Source: UBA1794 sp964439955 | GTDB taxonomy: Bacteria > Bacteroidota > Bacteroidia > Bacteroidales > Bacteroidaceae | NCBI GenBank assembly: GCA_964439955.1 | Contig: CAYTPX010000006.1 | Location: forward strand, 1-64,000 | DNA: 64,000 nt | Reading direction: 5' to 3' | Program-made: the position numbers and the translations under genes | Shown here: positions 51,341-58,804 of the stretch, piece by piece | Layout of the letters: the number at the start of each line of letters is the position of its first letter | How positions within the stretch are numbered: the first letter of the stretch is position 1 | The notes under the pieces: generated by a model | The model's input: the letters and a program-made list of their open reading frames with translations, nothing else | What the model was told of the DNA's origin: nothing | Databases searched by the model: none

Positions 51341-51406
51341 GTGCCTTGCTCCTTTTCCCCGTAAGTGCCGCTGCTTTTTGCAAGAAGCCCCGGTCTTTTT
51401 AGAAAA
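51341..51406. repeat. 22-nt repeat array 13 (3 units)
   Basis: Units at 51341, 51363 and 51385, starting 5 bases after the pssA stop and ending 20 bases before the DUF4834 gene. Confidence 0.75.
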
Positions 51407-51426
51407 CCGATAGTTCCGTTTCGCTT

Positions 51427-51699
51427 ATGTATTTCATCCTTCTCCTTTTCATTTTCTTCATCCTGTTGCTTTTCCTGGCATTGGCCGTGCTGGGCGGTGT
51501 GGCGCGCTTCCTCGGCGGTCTCTTCTCTTTTTTCCGACCGCAGCCCGGCGGGCGCGCGGCAGGAGCCGGGCCGGACGAGGCGGAGGCTTCCCGGGGCACG
51601 GGGCACGGGCGGAACGGGAAAAAGGTGTTTGCCGCGGACGAGGGGGAGTATGTCGATTTTGAAGAAATCAAGGACGATGTCCCGGAACGGGACGCGTGA
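51427..51699 (+). CDS. DUF4834-type small membrane protein
   Basis: A 90-residue protein starting with one long membrane helix (MYFILLLFIFFILLLFLALA) followed by a Gly/Phe segment (GGLFSFFRPQPGG) and a hydrophilic acidic tail (GEYVDFEEIKDD). This order matches the DUF4834 family found next to lipid and folate genes in Bacteroidales. Function unknown. It is 18 bases before folB. Confidence 0.75.
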   Translation: MYFILLLFIFFILLLFLALAVLGGVARFLGGLFSFFRPQPGGRAAGAGPDEAEASRGTGHGRNGKKVFAADEGEYVDFEEIKDDVPERDA

Positions 51700-51717
51700 G
51701 GAAACACCCGTGTAGCC

Positions 51718-52086
51718 ATGCGGATTGTAGCTTCTACCATTGCTTTGGACGAAATGCGCTTCTTCTCCCACCACGGGGTCACGGAGCAAGAGCGGGTTAT
51801 CGGTTGCCATTACCTTGTCAATCTCACCCTCACGTTCGACTGCTCGGCGGCGGCTTGTTCCGACGAACTGGCCGATACGGTCAATTACGCCGAGGTGTAC
51901 GGCGTGGTGCGCGAGGCGATGGCCTGTCCCTCGCGGCTTATCGAACACGTTGCGGCCCGCATTGCCCGCGCCGTCTTTGCCCTTTCGCCGGGCATCGCCG
52001 CCCTCACCGTGCGCCTCTCCAAGCAAAATCCCCCCATGGGCGCCGACGTGCGTTCCGCTTCCGTGGAACTACGCTGTGTGCGCTGA
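51718..52086 (+). CDS. folB: Dihydroneopterin aldolase
   Basis: Folate synthesis: 7,8-dihydroneopterin to 6-hydroxymethyl-dihydropterin and glycolaldehyde. The 122-residue tunnelling-fold protein shows DEMRFFSHHGVTEQERVIG near 12-30 and LIEHVAARIARAVF near 70, ending with the strand VRSASVELRCVR. Start MRIVASTIALDE. Downstream of DUF4834 by 18 bases. Confidence 0.92.
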   Translation: MRIVASTIALDEMRFFSHHGVTEQERVIGCHYLVNLTLTFDCSAAACSDELADTVNYAEVYGVVREAMACPSRLIEHVAARIARAVFALSPGIAALTVRLSKQNPPMGADVRSASVELRCVR

Positions 52087-52105
52087 GGCCTTTTCGGGGC
52101 GATTG

Positions 52106-52137
52106 CTTGCGGGAAAGCAGGGGGAGTATTATATTTG
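52106..52137 (+). promoter_or_regulatory. Promoter of the DUF59 gene
   Basis: CTTG (52106-52109), 20 bases, TATATTTG (52130-52137). The leader is about 25 nt. Confidence 0.65.
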
Positions 52138-52165
52138 TACCCACTCAGAAAAGTCTCTTTTTCCT

Positions 52166-52486
52166 ATGACAGCCGAAGAACGTTTGCAGATAGAGGAGCG
52201 CATCGTTGCCGTGTTGAAGACCGTTTATGACCCGGAGATACCGGTTGATGTCTACAATTTGGGCTTGATTTACAAAATCGACCTGTCCGACACGGGCGAG
52301 TTGGCCATCGATATGACCATGACAGCCCCAAATTGCCCAGCTGCCGACTTCATCTTGGAAGACGTACGCATGAAGGTCGAGGGGGTCGAAGGGGTTACGT
52401 CCGTAAACATCAACCTTGTTTTCGAGCCGGAGTGGGACAAGGACATGATGAGCGAAGAGGCAAAGCTGGAGTTAGGCTTCCTCTGA
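52166..52486 (+). CDS. DUF59/MIP18-type iron-sulfur assembly protein
   Basis: A 106-residue single-domain protein of the SufT/PaaD/MIP18 family, which helps mature iron-sulfur proteins. The features are TVYDPEIPVDVYNLGLIYKI near 20, the TMTAPNCPAADFI segment with the conserved Cys, and a VFEPEWDKDMMSEEAK end. An open frame that starts at 51740 is a shadow of folB; the promoter at 52130 fixes the start. A SufE gene nearby (53466) fits a common role. Confidence 0.88.
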   Translation: MTAEERLQIEERIVAVLKTVYDPEIPVDVYNLGLIYKIDLSDTGELAIDMTMTAPNCPAADFILEDVRMKVEGVEGVTSVNINLVFEPEWDKDMMSEEAKLELGFL

Positions 52487-52551
52487 GGGCGGGACGCCTG
52501 TCCTTGCCCTGCCGGGAAGCCATGATGCCGGAAACAAAAATATCCCCGCGA

Positions 52552-53331
52552 ATGAAAAAGATTTATTTCCTTTCTGATGCCCACCTCGGCTCGTGGGCCA
52601 TACCCCATCGGCGTACGCAGGAACGGCGTTTGGTGAACTTCCTGGAGAGCATACGCCACGAGGCGGAGGCCGTCTACCTCATGGGCGACATGTTCGACTT
52701 CTGGTATGAGTTCCGCACCGTTGTGCCTAAAGGTTATACCCGCTTCTTGGGGAAGCTCTCGGAATTAGCCGACCAAGGCATCGAAATCCATTTCTTCACA
52801 GGCAATCATGACATCTGGGTCTACGATTACCTCCAGGAAGAATGCGGGCTTATACTCCATCAGGCTCCCTTTACGACCGAACTGATGGGGCGTGTATTCT
52901 TTCTTGCACATGGCGACGGTTTGGGCGACCGTGACTGGAAATTTACCTTCTTGCGCGCCATTTTCCACAGCATGCCGCTGCGGCGGCTCTTTTCCTGCAT
53001 CCATCCCCGTTGGAGCATCCCTTTCGGGATGCGCTGGGCCAAGCACAGCCGCCTCAAACGCATCGACGGGAAGGAGCCGGACTACATGGGCGAGGAGCAC
53101 GAACCGCTTGTGCTTTTCTCGAAAGCCTACTTGAAGGAGCATCCGAATATCAACTATTTCATCTTCGGGCATCGCCATATCATGCTCGATCTTATGCTTT
53201 CCGCCACGGCACGCGTCACCATCCTTGGTGATTGGATTAGCCATTTTTCCTACGCGGTGTTCGACGGGGAGACGCTTGTCCTCGACCGGTTTGTCGAAGG
53301 CGAGGACGATGCCCAAAGCAGGGCGTACTGA
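52552..53331 (+). CDS. lpxH: UDP-2,3-diacylglucosamine diphosphatase (LpxH type)
   Basis: Lipid A synthesis: hydrolyses UDP-2,3-diacylglucosamine to lipid X. The 259-residue metallophosphoesterase shows the metal motifs in order: YFLSDAHLGS (DxH), MGDMFDFW (GD), FTGNHDIW (GNHD), LAHGDG (H) and IFGHRH (GHxH). Length and spacing match LpxH rather than LpxI. The start MKKIYFLSDAHLGS at 52552 is preferred to an ATG ten codons earlier. Confidence 0.88.
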   Translation: MKKIYFLSDAHLGSWAIPHRRTQERRLVNFLESIRHEAEAVYLMGDMFDFWYEFRTVVPKGYTRFLGKLSELADQGIEIHFFTGNHDIWVYDYLQEECGLILHQAPFTTELMGRVFFLAHGDGLGDRDWKFTFLRAIFHSMPLRRLFSCIHPRWSIPFGMRWAKHSRLKRIDGKEPDYMGEEHEPLVLFSKAYLKEHPNINYFIFGHRHIMLDLMLSATARVTILGDWISHFSYAVFDGETLVLDRFVEGEDDAQSRAY

Positions 53332-53347
53332 AGAAGTGGTGGAATCC

Positions 53348-53409
53348 CGTGCGGGGAGGGGTGATGCCGGAAGGTCCGTAATGGGACCGGGTGCAGTCCT
53401 CCCCGCACG
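53348..53409. terminator. Two-tier inverted repeat between lpxH and sufE
   Basis: Outer arms 53348-53359 and 53398-53409 pair perfectly over 12 bases; inside, GGTCC (53373) pairs with GGACC (53384). No T tract follows, so it is a structured RNA or weak bidirectional terminator between convergent genes. Confidence 0.5.
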
Positions 53410-53465
53410 CATATCCTTCCCCGGCTTGGGGCGCTTGTTTCGGTCGGGTATTGTATTGGCGGGAC

Positions 53466-53897
53466 CTATGGTTGGCCTTTTGCCTGGTAGGCGAGGGCGT
53501 ATGCTTTCATTTGCCGGAGCATGGCAAGAAGCCCGTTGCTGCGTGTGGGGGACAGGTGTTCGCGCAGGCCGATGCGGTCTATGAAGTAGAGGTCGGCACC
53601 TGCGACCTCTTGGGGTGTATGCCCGCTGAGCACGCGGATGAGCAGGGCGGCTATGCCCTTCACTATGAGTGCGTCGCTTTCGGCGGCAAAGAGGAGGAGG
53701 CCGTCTGGCGAGAGGGTGGCACGAAGCCATACGCGGCTCTGGCAACCGTCTATCAGGTTTTGCTCTATCTTGTCGTTTTCCGGGAGCGGGGCGAGTTCGT
53801 TGCCTAAGTCGATGAGGAGTTGGTAGCGGTCTATCCAATCGTCGAGGGCGCTGAATTCTTCGATTACTTCGTCTTGCAGTTCGTTGATTGTTGCCAT
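53466..53897 (-). CDS. sufE: SufE-family cysteine desulfuration protein
   Basis: Accepts sulfur from the cysteine desulfurase SufS for iron-sulfur cluster assembly. The 143-residue protein shows LLIDLGNELAPLPENDK near 28 and the active Cys in NLIDGCQSRVWL near 52. Start MATINELQDEVIEEFSAL. Last gene of the minus-strand run that starts with the Lrp gene; SufS, SufB and SufD are not in this window. Confidence 0.92.
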   Translation of the reverse strand: MATINELQDEVIEEFSALDDWIDRYQLLIDLGNELAPLPENDKIEQNLIDGCQSRVWLRATLSPDGLLLFAAESDALIVKGIAALLIRVLSGHTPQEVAGADLYFIDRIGLREHLSPTRSNGLLAMLRQMKAYALAYQAKGQP

Positions 53898-53952
53898 ATT
53901 GGGTGAAAATAGGATTCTGGATATATAAGGGGCATGGCATGCCCAAGCGTAT

Positions 53953-54951
53953 TCATTCGGCCTCTGAGTAGACGACGGCGGCTATGGTCTGGCCTACGGC
54001 TTTGAGTGTCGCAGGGTCGATGAGGGGCAGGTCGTCTTCCATGGTGTGCCATTGGGGGCAGAAGCCTCCATTTTCGGTGTCGGTGGGCACTATGTCGATG
54101 CTGGGGATGCCGAGGGTTTCGTTGACCGGCAGATGGTCGTCGGTCACGTAGCCTCCCGCACGGTCTATGAAGTAGCCGGCATACCCGAGTGCGGCGGCTT
54201 GGCTCCATACTTTTGCTATGACGTGGGCGGCGTATCCCCTAGAGTATCCTTCTTGGTAGAAGGTTGCGTTTCGCCCGCCCACCATGTCGAGCAGTATGCC
54301 GAAGCGGGCTATGTAGTTTTCTTTGTGGGGCATGGCTGCCCAATATTGCGAGCCAAGGCACCAAGTGTGTGAGTCGTCGCCGTTGGGGGTGCTGGCCCAG
54401 CGGGGAGTTCCGGCGTCTTCAGCATCGAAAAACAGGATGTCTACTCCTACGTTGGGCTGCTGTTGGCCCAATAGGCGTGCTATCTCGAGCAATACGGCCA
54501 CGCCGCTGGCACCGTCGTTGGCACCGGGTATGGGGGTATGGTGGTTGGCCGGGTCGGGGTCGGCATCGGCCCATGGGCGGCAATCCCAGTGTGCCATTAG
54601 GAGGATGCGGGCGCTTTTCTCCGGATAATAGGTGCCTATGAGGTTGGTGATGGGTAGTTTTTTCCCGTCGTAGCGGATGACTTGTGCTTGCTGGCGGGTG
54701 ACTTGTGCATCGTAACGCGAGAGCATTTGCTCAAGATAGTCGGCGCAACGGCTATGTGCTTCGGTATCGGGCACGCGTGGCCCGAAGGCTACTTGTTCTG
54801 CTATATGGCGGTAGGCGCTATCGGCATTGAATAGGGGTATATCCACGGCGGCGGTGCCGGGGGATTCTACGGTGTTTTGGCTTCCTTTCCCTTGGCAGGC
54901 AAGGAACAGGGACAGCAGGAAAGCGAGAAACAGGGGAGGATAGAATTTCAT
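53953..54951 (-). CDS. M28-family lipoprotein, glutaminyl cyclase-like
   Basis: A 332-residue lipoprotein (MKFYPPLFLAFLLSLFLACQ; lipobox LFLAC). The zinc-peptidase fold is clear: LLMAHWDCRPWADADPDP and GANDGASGVAVLLEIARLL give the first metal ligands, FFDAEDAGT the Glu/Asp pair and LDMVGG the following strand. The WxxxPHxxxD arrangement and the tryptophans resemble glutaminyl-peptide cyclotransferases, which make N-terminal pyroglutamate, a common modification of exported Bacteroidota proteins. Peptidase activity cannot be excluded. Confidence 0.83.
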   Translation of the reverse strand: MKFYPPLFLAFLLSLFLACQGKGSQNTVESPGTAAVDIPLFNADSAYRHIAEQVAFGPRVPDTEAHSRCADYLEQMLSRYDAQVTRQQAQVIRYDGKKLPITNLIGTYYPEKSARILLMAHWDCRPWADADPDPANHHTPIPGANDGASGVAVLLEIARLLGQQQPNVGVDILFFDAEDAGTPRWASTPNGDDSHTWCLGSQYWAAMPHKENYIARFGILLDMVGGRNATFYQEGYSRGYAAHVIAKVWSQAAALGYAGYFIDRAGGYVTDDHLPVNETLGIPSIDIVPTDTENGGFCPQWHTMEDDLPLIDPATLKAVGQTIAAVVYSEAE

Positions 54952-54990
54952 GGAGCGTGTGTATTTCTGTTTGGAATATGGGGAGGAAAG

Positions 54991-55902
54991 TTATGATTCT
55001 TCCAAGGGAAGCAGTTCCGCGTGGCTTTTCTTTACGGTGAAGGAGTACCGTGCTCCCAAGGCGAGAGGAGTGTTGCAAGGAATGTGCCCGACAGGGAAAT
55101 TGAAACAAACAGGGTAGCCATAGGGGCGTACCATCTCATGGATCATCTCGTAGATACTGCATCCGATGTCAAAGTCTTCGGTATATTTTGTAAACTGCCC
55201 CACGATGAGGCCGGCGAGCCGGGGCAACAATCCCCCTAACTTCAGGTTATACATCATCCGTTCTATATGGTACGGACGTTCTCCTACGTCTTCTATCAAA
55301 AGGAGTGTGCCGGGTGCGGGAATATCGAAGGGCGTGCCTCGCAGCCCATGGAACACGGACAGGTTTCCACCGCGCAAAATCCCTTCGGCCGTACCCCCAA
55401 GGTTCAGTTTGTGCCCTTCCGTACGGGTGGAGTGCTGTCGTTTGCCGAAAAGGAAATCCCTCAATTCAAGCGTCTGCGGCTGGTCGGCCGGCTCTTCGTC
55501 CAAGTGCCGCCCCATGGGGGCATGCAGGGATTGGAATCCTTTACTTTGCAAAAGGTTATGTAGGGCTGTAATGTCGCTGAACCCTACCAGCCATTTCGGC
55601 GTGCGGCTGAAAGCGGAAAGATCTAAGCCTTCTAACAAATGGACAGCCCCGTAGCCACCCCGGCTGCAAAAAACGGCCCGTATGCCGGGATTGTCGAAGG
55701 CTTGTTGCAAGTCGGCGAGGCGTTGTTCCGTTGTCCCGGCGAATTTATGGTAGCTCCCTAAGGCGTGGGGGGCGATTTCCACTTGCAGTCCCCACGATTC
55801 AAGGCGTGCTTTTTGCCCGATTACTATCTTTTCGGATATTTTGCTTGAAGGGGATATGATGCATACCCGGTCGCCGGGCTGTAGAAATGGAGGGGCTATC
55901 AT
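54991..55902 (-). CDS. LD-carboxypeptidase (peptidase S66)
   Basis: A 303-residue cytoplasmic serine peptidase that removes the terminal D-Ala from peptidoglycan tetrapeptides during recycling. The visible motifs are GDRVCIISPSSKIS near 14, AVFCSRGGYGAVHLL near 80 (the nucleophile region), KWLVGFSDITALHN near 110, and a C-terminal domain with the Glu and His (RPYHIERMMYNLKLGG; NFPVGHIPCNTPLALG). An in-frame ATG at 55929 would add nine residues. The gene is 39 bases before the M28 gene. Confidence 0.9.
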   Translation of the reverse strand: MIAPPFLQPGDRVCIISPSSKISEKIVIGQKARLESWGLQVEIAPHALGSYHKFAGTTEQRLADLQQAFDNPGIRAVFCSRGGYGAVHLLEGLDLSAFSRTPKWLVGFSDITALHNLLQSKGFQSLHAPMGRHLDEEPADQPQTLELRDFLFGKRQHSTRTEGHKLNLGGTAEGILRGGNLSVFHGLRGTPFDIPAPGTLLLIEDVGERPYHIERMMYNLKLGGLLPRLAGLIVGQFTKYTEDFDIGCSIYEMIHEMVRPYGYPVCFNFPVGHIPCNTPLALGARYSFTVKKSHAELLPLEES

Positions 55903-55956
55903 GGCGGAGAGGCGTTTCTTTGGGGACATTTATGGGTGTTGGTGGCCAGCAAGTGG

Positions 55957-56277
55957 TTATGGCTTATGTGCGGCGGCACGTTTCGGATTCTTGGGAAACC
56001 AGCCTTTTCGTACCCGTTCTTCCTGCTCAAATAGTTCTTTGATTGACCAGAACGCGGAAAAAGCGAATACGCCCAGCAACGAGGAGAGCAGGATGTCGTC
56101 CACAAAGTAGCTGCCCGCCAAGGCCGCGATGCCCAGCACGAGGAATGCACCCCAGCAACGCGTGCCGAAGTGGTATTCGCATTTGATGACAACGGGATGG
56201 AACATCCCGATAATTAGGAATGTGCAAATCCCGATGGCCAAGCCTGCGATGTGGTATTCTTGCAAGAAATCGGTCAT
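55957..56277 (-). CDS. DUF4491-type membrane protein
   Basis: A 106-residue membrane protein with about three helices. LAIGICTFLIIGMFHPVVIK, EYHFGTRCWGAFLVLGIAAL and a SIKELFEQEERVRKGWFPKN end match the DUF4491 family of Bacteroidota. Function unknown. Its ATG overlaps the stop of the Lrp gene by four bases (ATGA), so translation is probably coupled. Confidence 0.8.
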   Translation of the reverse strand: MTDFLQEYHIAGLAIGICTFLIIGMFHPVVIKCEYHFGTRCWGAFLVLGIAALAGSYFVDDILLSSLLGVFAFSAFWSIKELFEQEERVRKGWFPKNPKRAAAHKP

Positions 56278-56774
56278 GCGTCGGTAGAGGAAGTTTCGGG
56301 ATTCTCGTTGGCGACGACGTAGTTGACGGGTATGTTTTTCTTGATGCTTTGCTCCAATGAAATCAAGGTCTCGGTGGCCACGACTCCGGGGATGTTCTGC
56401 ATCTTGTGGTTAAGCAGCTCCATGAGATGTTCGTTGTCGCGGGCATACAGTTTGATGAGCATGGAGTAGGGCCCGGTAGTGTAGTGGCATTCCACAATCT
56501 CGGGGATTTTCAAGAATTCCTCCACGACACTTTTGTACATAGAGCCTTTTTCCAAAGTAATCCCTATGTAGGTACAAGTATGGAAGCCCAAGCTTTTGGG
56601 ATTCATGTGGTAGCCTGAGCCGGTAATGACGCCTAAATCGATGAGCCGCTGTACGCGTTGGTGTATGGCCGCCCGCGATACGCCGCATTCGGCAGCCACG
56701 TCTTTGAAAGGAATTCGTGCATTTTGTGAAATTATTTCCAGGATTTTCTGGTCTAACTCGTCTATTTTTCCCAT
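56274..56774 (-). CDS. Lrp/AsnC-family transcriptional regulator
   Basis: A 166-residue regulator. The N-terminal helix-turn-helix (MGKIDELDQKILEIISQNAR; CGVSRAAIHQRVQRLIDLGV) is followed by a RAM ligand-binding domain (about 75-150; CTYIGITLEKGSM, TGPYSMLIKLYARD). It senses an amino acid or related ligand. The promoter at 56817 makes MGKIDELD the start, not the ATG 15 codons earlier. It leads a five-gene minus-strand run that ends with sufE and could regulate itself. Confidence 0.9.
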   Translation of the reverse strand: MGKIDELDQKILEIISQNARIPFKDVAAECGVSRAAIHQRVQRLIDLGVITGSGYHMNPKSLGFHTCTYIGITLEKGSMYKSVVEEFLKIPEIVECHYTTGPYSMLIKLYARDNEHLMELLNHKMQNIPGVVATETLISLEQSIKKNIPVNYVVANENPETSSTDA

Positions 56775-56816
56775 AACTTGTGGATGCTTGATAAATTTGT
56801 CGTGGCAAATACCCGG

Positions 56817-56824
56817 CAAATATA
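56817..56824 (-). promoter_or_regulatory. -7 promoter element of the Lrp gene
   Basis: TATATTTG on the minus strand, 42 bases before the ATG at 56774. An AT-rich segment with CAAA at 56839 lies upstream. Confidence 0.6.
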
Positions 56825-56949
56825 GTAATATTCTTATTCAAAATGCTGTTCTTCCACAAGAAAGATTTTGGGCCTATATGGTAAGGCATGGTATAGGGTG
56901 GAAACCGCAGGAATCGCAAGTTGGAACGCTGCCCTTTCCTGTTATGGAA

Positions 56950-56984
56950 AAAGGCCGCAGGCTTCCATATTGCCTGCGGCCTTT
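56950..56984 (-). terminator. Terminator of the FKBP genes
   Basis: Arms 56950-56962 and 56972-56984 form 13 perfect pairs around a 9-nt loop with AAA at the left base, preceded by further A's (a U tract on the minus strand). Confidence 0.8.
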
Positions 56985-57102
56985 GGTATCGGGACTGCCC
57001 TTTTTTGCCGTGCAACCCCGTTGGAGTGCCCCACAAGGGCAATGGGGCTGTTAGGTTTTGGCAGAAAAAGATTAGGATGGGAATAGTCCTTTGGGGTGCG
57101 GT

Positions 57103-57984
57103 TTAGCGGATGCTGGGCGAATTGTTTTCGATGCTCACCAGTTCTACCTCAAAGACCAGCGCGGAGAACGGCTTGATTTGTGGCCCAGCCTGGCGCGAAC
57201 CGTAGCCCAGTTCTTGGGGTACGTAAAGAATCCACTTAGACCCTACGGGCATGAGTTGCAGCGCTTCGCTCCACCCCGGTACGACTTGGTTCACGGTGAA
57301 AGGTATGGGACTTCCTTCGGGCGACTGGTCGAAGACGGTCCCGTCGATGAGTGTCCCCTTGTAGTTGACCTTCACGCGGTCGGTAGCCTTAGGCTTGTCC
57401 CCGTCCCCGTTCTTGACGATTTTATATTGAAGCCCGCTGGCCGTCGTGACGACTCCCTCTTTTCCTTTGTTGGCCTCGAGGAATTTTTCGCCGGCTATCT
57501 TGTTGGCGGAATAGGTCTTCTCCATATATTTCGTGCGGATGGGCTCGATGTTTTGTTGCACGTAGTTGCGTGCTTGTTCCAAGGTCATTTCCGTCTCCTT
57601 CCGGTCCGTAGCGCTGATGAACGCTTTCTGGAAGAGTTTGACGTTGATGCTTTCCGTGGAGTCTTCCCCGAAGAGTTCGTTGTTTACGCCATGCACGATG
57701 TTTTCCTTCAGTTGCTGTCCGATCTGGAGGCCGGTGGCGTATGCTCGTTTGGAGTTGCTCATTTCCTTCATTCCTTCCTTCATGCCGTTGTAGAACCCTT
57801 TCATGTCGGCAGTGTCTATCTCCATGCGGGTGAGGTATTCCTTTAAGCCTTGTGACTGGATGATGCCGAAGGCATAGGAGATGGAGTCGATATCCGACGT
57901 CATGTTGCCGGAACCTCCTTGGTTTTCGCAGGAGGAAAACGTCATTGCTGCTGCGGCAATGGCTAAGATGCTGATTTTTTTCAT
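57103..57984 (-). CDS. FKBP-type peptidyl-prolyl isomerase lipoprotein
   Basis: A 293-residue lipoprotein (MKKISILAIAAAAMTFSSCE; lipobox FSSC). A helical dimerisation domain (about 30-180) precedes the FKBP domain (185-285), as in Mip/FkpA. The active-site residues YKGTLIDGTVFDQS, VPGWSEALQLMPVGSKW and YVPQELGYGSR are conserved. It folds proline-rich exported proteins in the periplasm or on the outer surface. A longer frame running to 58308 is a shadow that passes over the neighbouring gene. Downstream of a second FKBP gene by 74 bases. Confidence 0.93.
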   Translation of the reverse strand: MKKISILAIAAAAMTFSSCENQGGSGNMTSDIDSISYAFGIIQSQGLKEYLTRMEIDTADMKGFYNGMKEGMKEMSNSKRAYATGLQIGQQLKENIVHGVNNELFGEDSTESINVKLFQKAFISATDRKETEMTLEQARNYVQQNIEPIRTKYMEKTYSANKIAGEKFLEANKGKEGVVTTASGLQYKIVKNGDGDKPKATDRVKVNYKGTLIDGTVFDQSPEGSPIPFTVNQVVPGWSEALQLMPVGSKWILYVPQELGYGSRQAGPQIKPFSALVFEVELVSIENNSPSIR

Positions 57985-58033
57985 CTGAAAAGTGCTATGT
58001 TTTTTAATGATTTGTGCCTGATGTCTTAGGAAA

Positions 58034-58055
58034 AAGCGGCAAGGCTTTTTCTCCG
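58034..58055. repeat. Single 22-nt repeat unit
   Basis: One unit (AAGCGGCAAGGC, then TTTTTCTCCG) in the gap between the two FKBP genes. It is the only single copy of good quality outside the arrays. Confidence 0.4.
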
Positions 58056-58058
58056 TTG

Positions 58059-58643
58059 TTACAGTACTTCGATGAGTTCCACCTCGAAGATGAGCGCGGC
58101 GTGCGGCGGGATTTGTTCGCCCGCGCCGTTTGCCCCGTAAGCGAGTTCGGAGGGTATGTAGAGCTTCCACTTTGCCCCTTCCGTCATCATCTGCAGGGCT
58201 TCCACCCATCCGGCAATGACTTGCGTGACCCCGAATACGGCCGGCTGTCCCCGGCGGATGCTGCTGTCGAAAAGGGTCCCGTCGATGAGGGTCCCCTCGT
58301 AGTGGCATTTGACGCGGTCGCTGGCCTTGGGCTTTTTCCCGTTGCCCTCTTTTATGATTTCGTACTGCAAACCGCTGGCGGTCGTGTGTATTCCCGGGCG
58401 TTTCCTGTTCTTTTCCAAGAATTCCTCCCCGGCTTTCTTTTGGGCGGAGGTGCGTTTTTCTTCCGCTTCGTTCAGGAATTGGTTGACCAGCACGCGCGCT
58501 TCTTGCTCGCCCATGGCTGTCCCTTTTCCTTCGAGTACGTCTTTGATTGCTTGGCTGAAGTCTTCTATTTGCAAGTCTGCCTTTCCCAGCGACTTCATCT
58601 GTCGCCCGATTCCGAGCCCCAAGGCATAGCTGAGTTTGTCCAT
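58059..58643 (-). CDS. FKBP-type peptidyl-prolyl isomerase, cytoplasmic form
   Basis: A 194-residue FKBP without a signal peptide (MDKLSYALGLGIGRQMKSLG). The N-terminal helical part and the C-terminal FKBP domain match the lipoprotein copy: YEGTLIDGTLFDSS, IAGWVEALQMMTEGAKW, YIPSELAYGA. It resembles E. coli FklB/SlyD-like cytoplasmic FKBPs. The start is fixed by the TACTTTTG promoter at 58704; the longer frame to 58706 begins inside it. Probably a tandem duplication that later lost or gained the lipoprotein signal. Confidence 0.92.
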   Translation of the reverse strand: MDKLSYALGLGIGRQMKSLGKADLQIEDFSQAIKDVLEGKGTAMGEQEARVLVNQFLNEAEEKRTSAQKKAGEEFLEKNRKRPGIHTTASGLQYEIIKEGNGKKPKASDRVKCHYEGTLIDGTLFDSSIRRGQPAVFGVTQVIAGWVEALQMMTEGAKWKLYIPSELAYGANGAGEQIPPHAALIFEVELIEVL

Positions 58644-58703
58644 TCGTGTGTACTGTCTTTTTGTAGCGGCTGTAATTTCGATACCTGATGGTAAATGTGT
58701 CCG

Positions 58704-58711
58704 CAAAAGTA
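58704..58711 (-). promoter_or_regulatory. -7 promoter element of the FKBP genes
   Basis: TACTTTTG on the minus strand, about 61 bases before the ATG at 58643. It faces away from the sirtuin promoter 20 bases to the right. Confidence 0.6.
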
Positions 58712-58731
58712 GTTGTTTTATTCTAATTCAG

Positions 58732-58762
58732 CTTGTTCGTAGGAGAAAAAAGCGTATTTTTG
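58732..58762 (+). promoter_or_regulatory. Promoter of the sirtuin gene
   Basis: CTTG (58732-58735), 19 bases, TATTTTTG (58755-58762). The leader is about 40 nt. It is divergent from the FKBP promoter. Confidence 0.65.
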
Positions 58763-58804
58763 TTGCCGTATGATACCCTCTTCCGGGGGTAAAAAGACAA
58801 AGGA

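Larger units (their letters stand above)
56775..57102. other. Intergenic region between the Lrp gene and the FKBP gene
   Basis: About 328 bases. It contains the Lrp promoter (56817-56824) and a terminator hairpin (56950-56984). The remaining stretch shows no convincing gene. Confidence 0.55.

Noticed and set aside
8356..51406. The 22-nt arrays as CRISPR arrays
   Set aside because: Units are directly adjacent with no unique spacers, the sequences drift, and no cas genes are present.
57985..58308. N-terminal extension of the FKBP lipoprotein
   Set aside because: The extended frame passes through the second FKBP gene; the lipoprotein signal at 57984 is clear.
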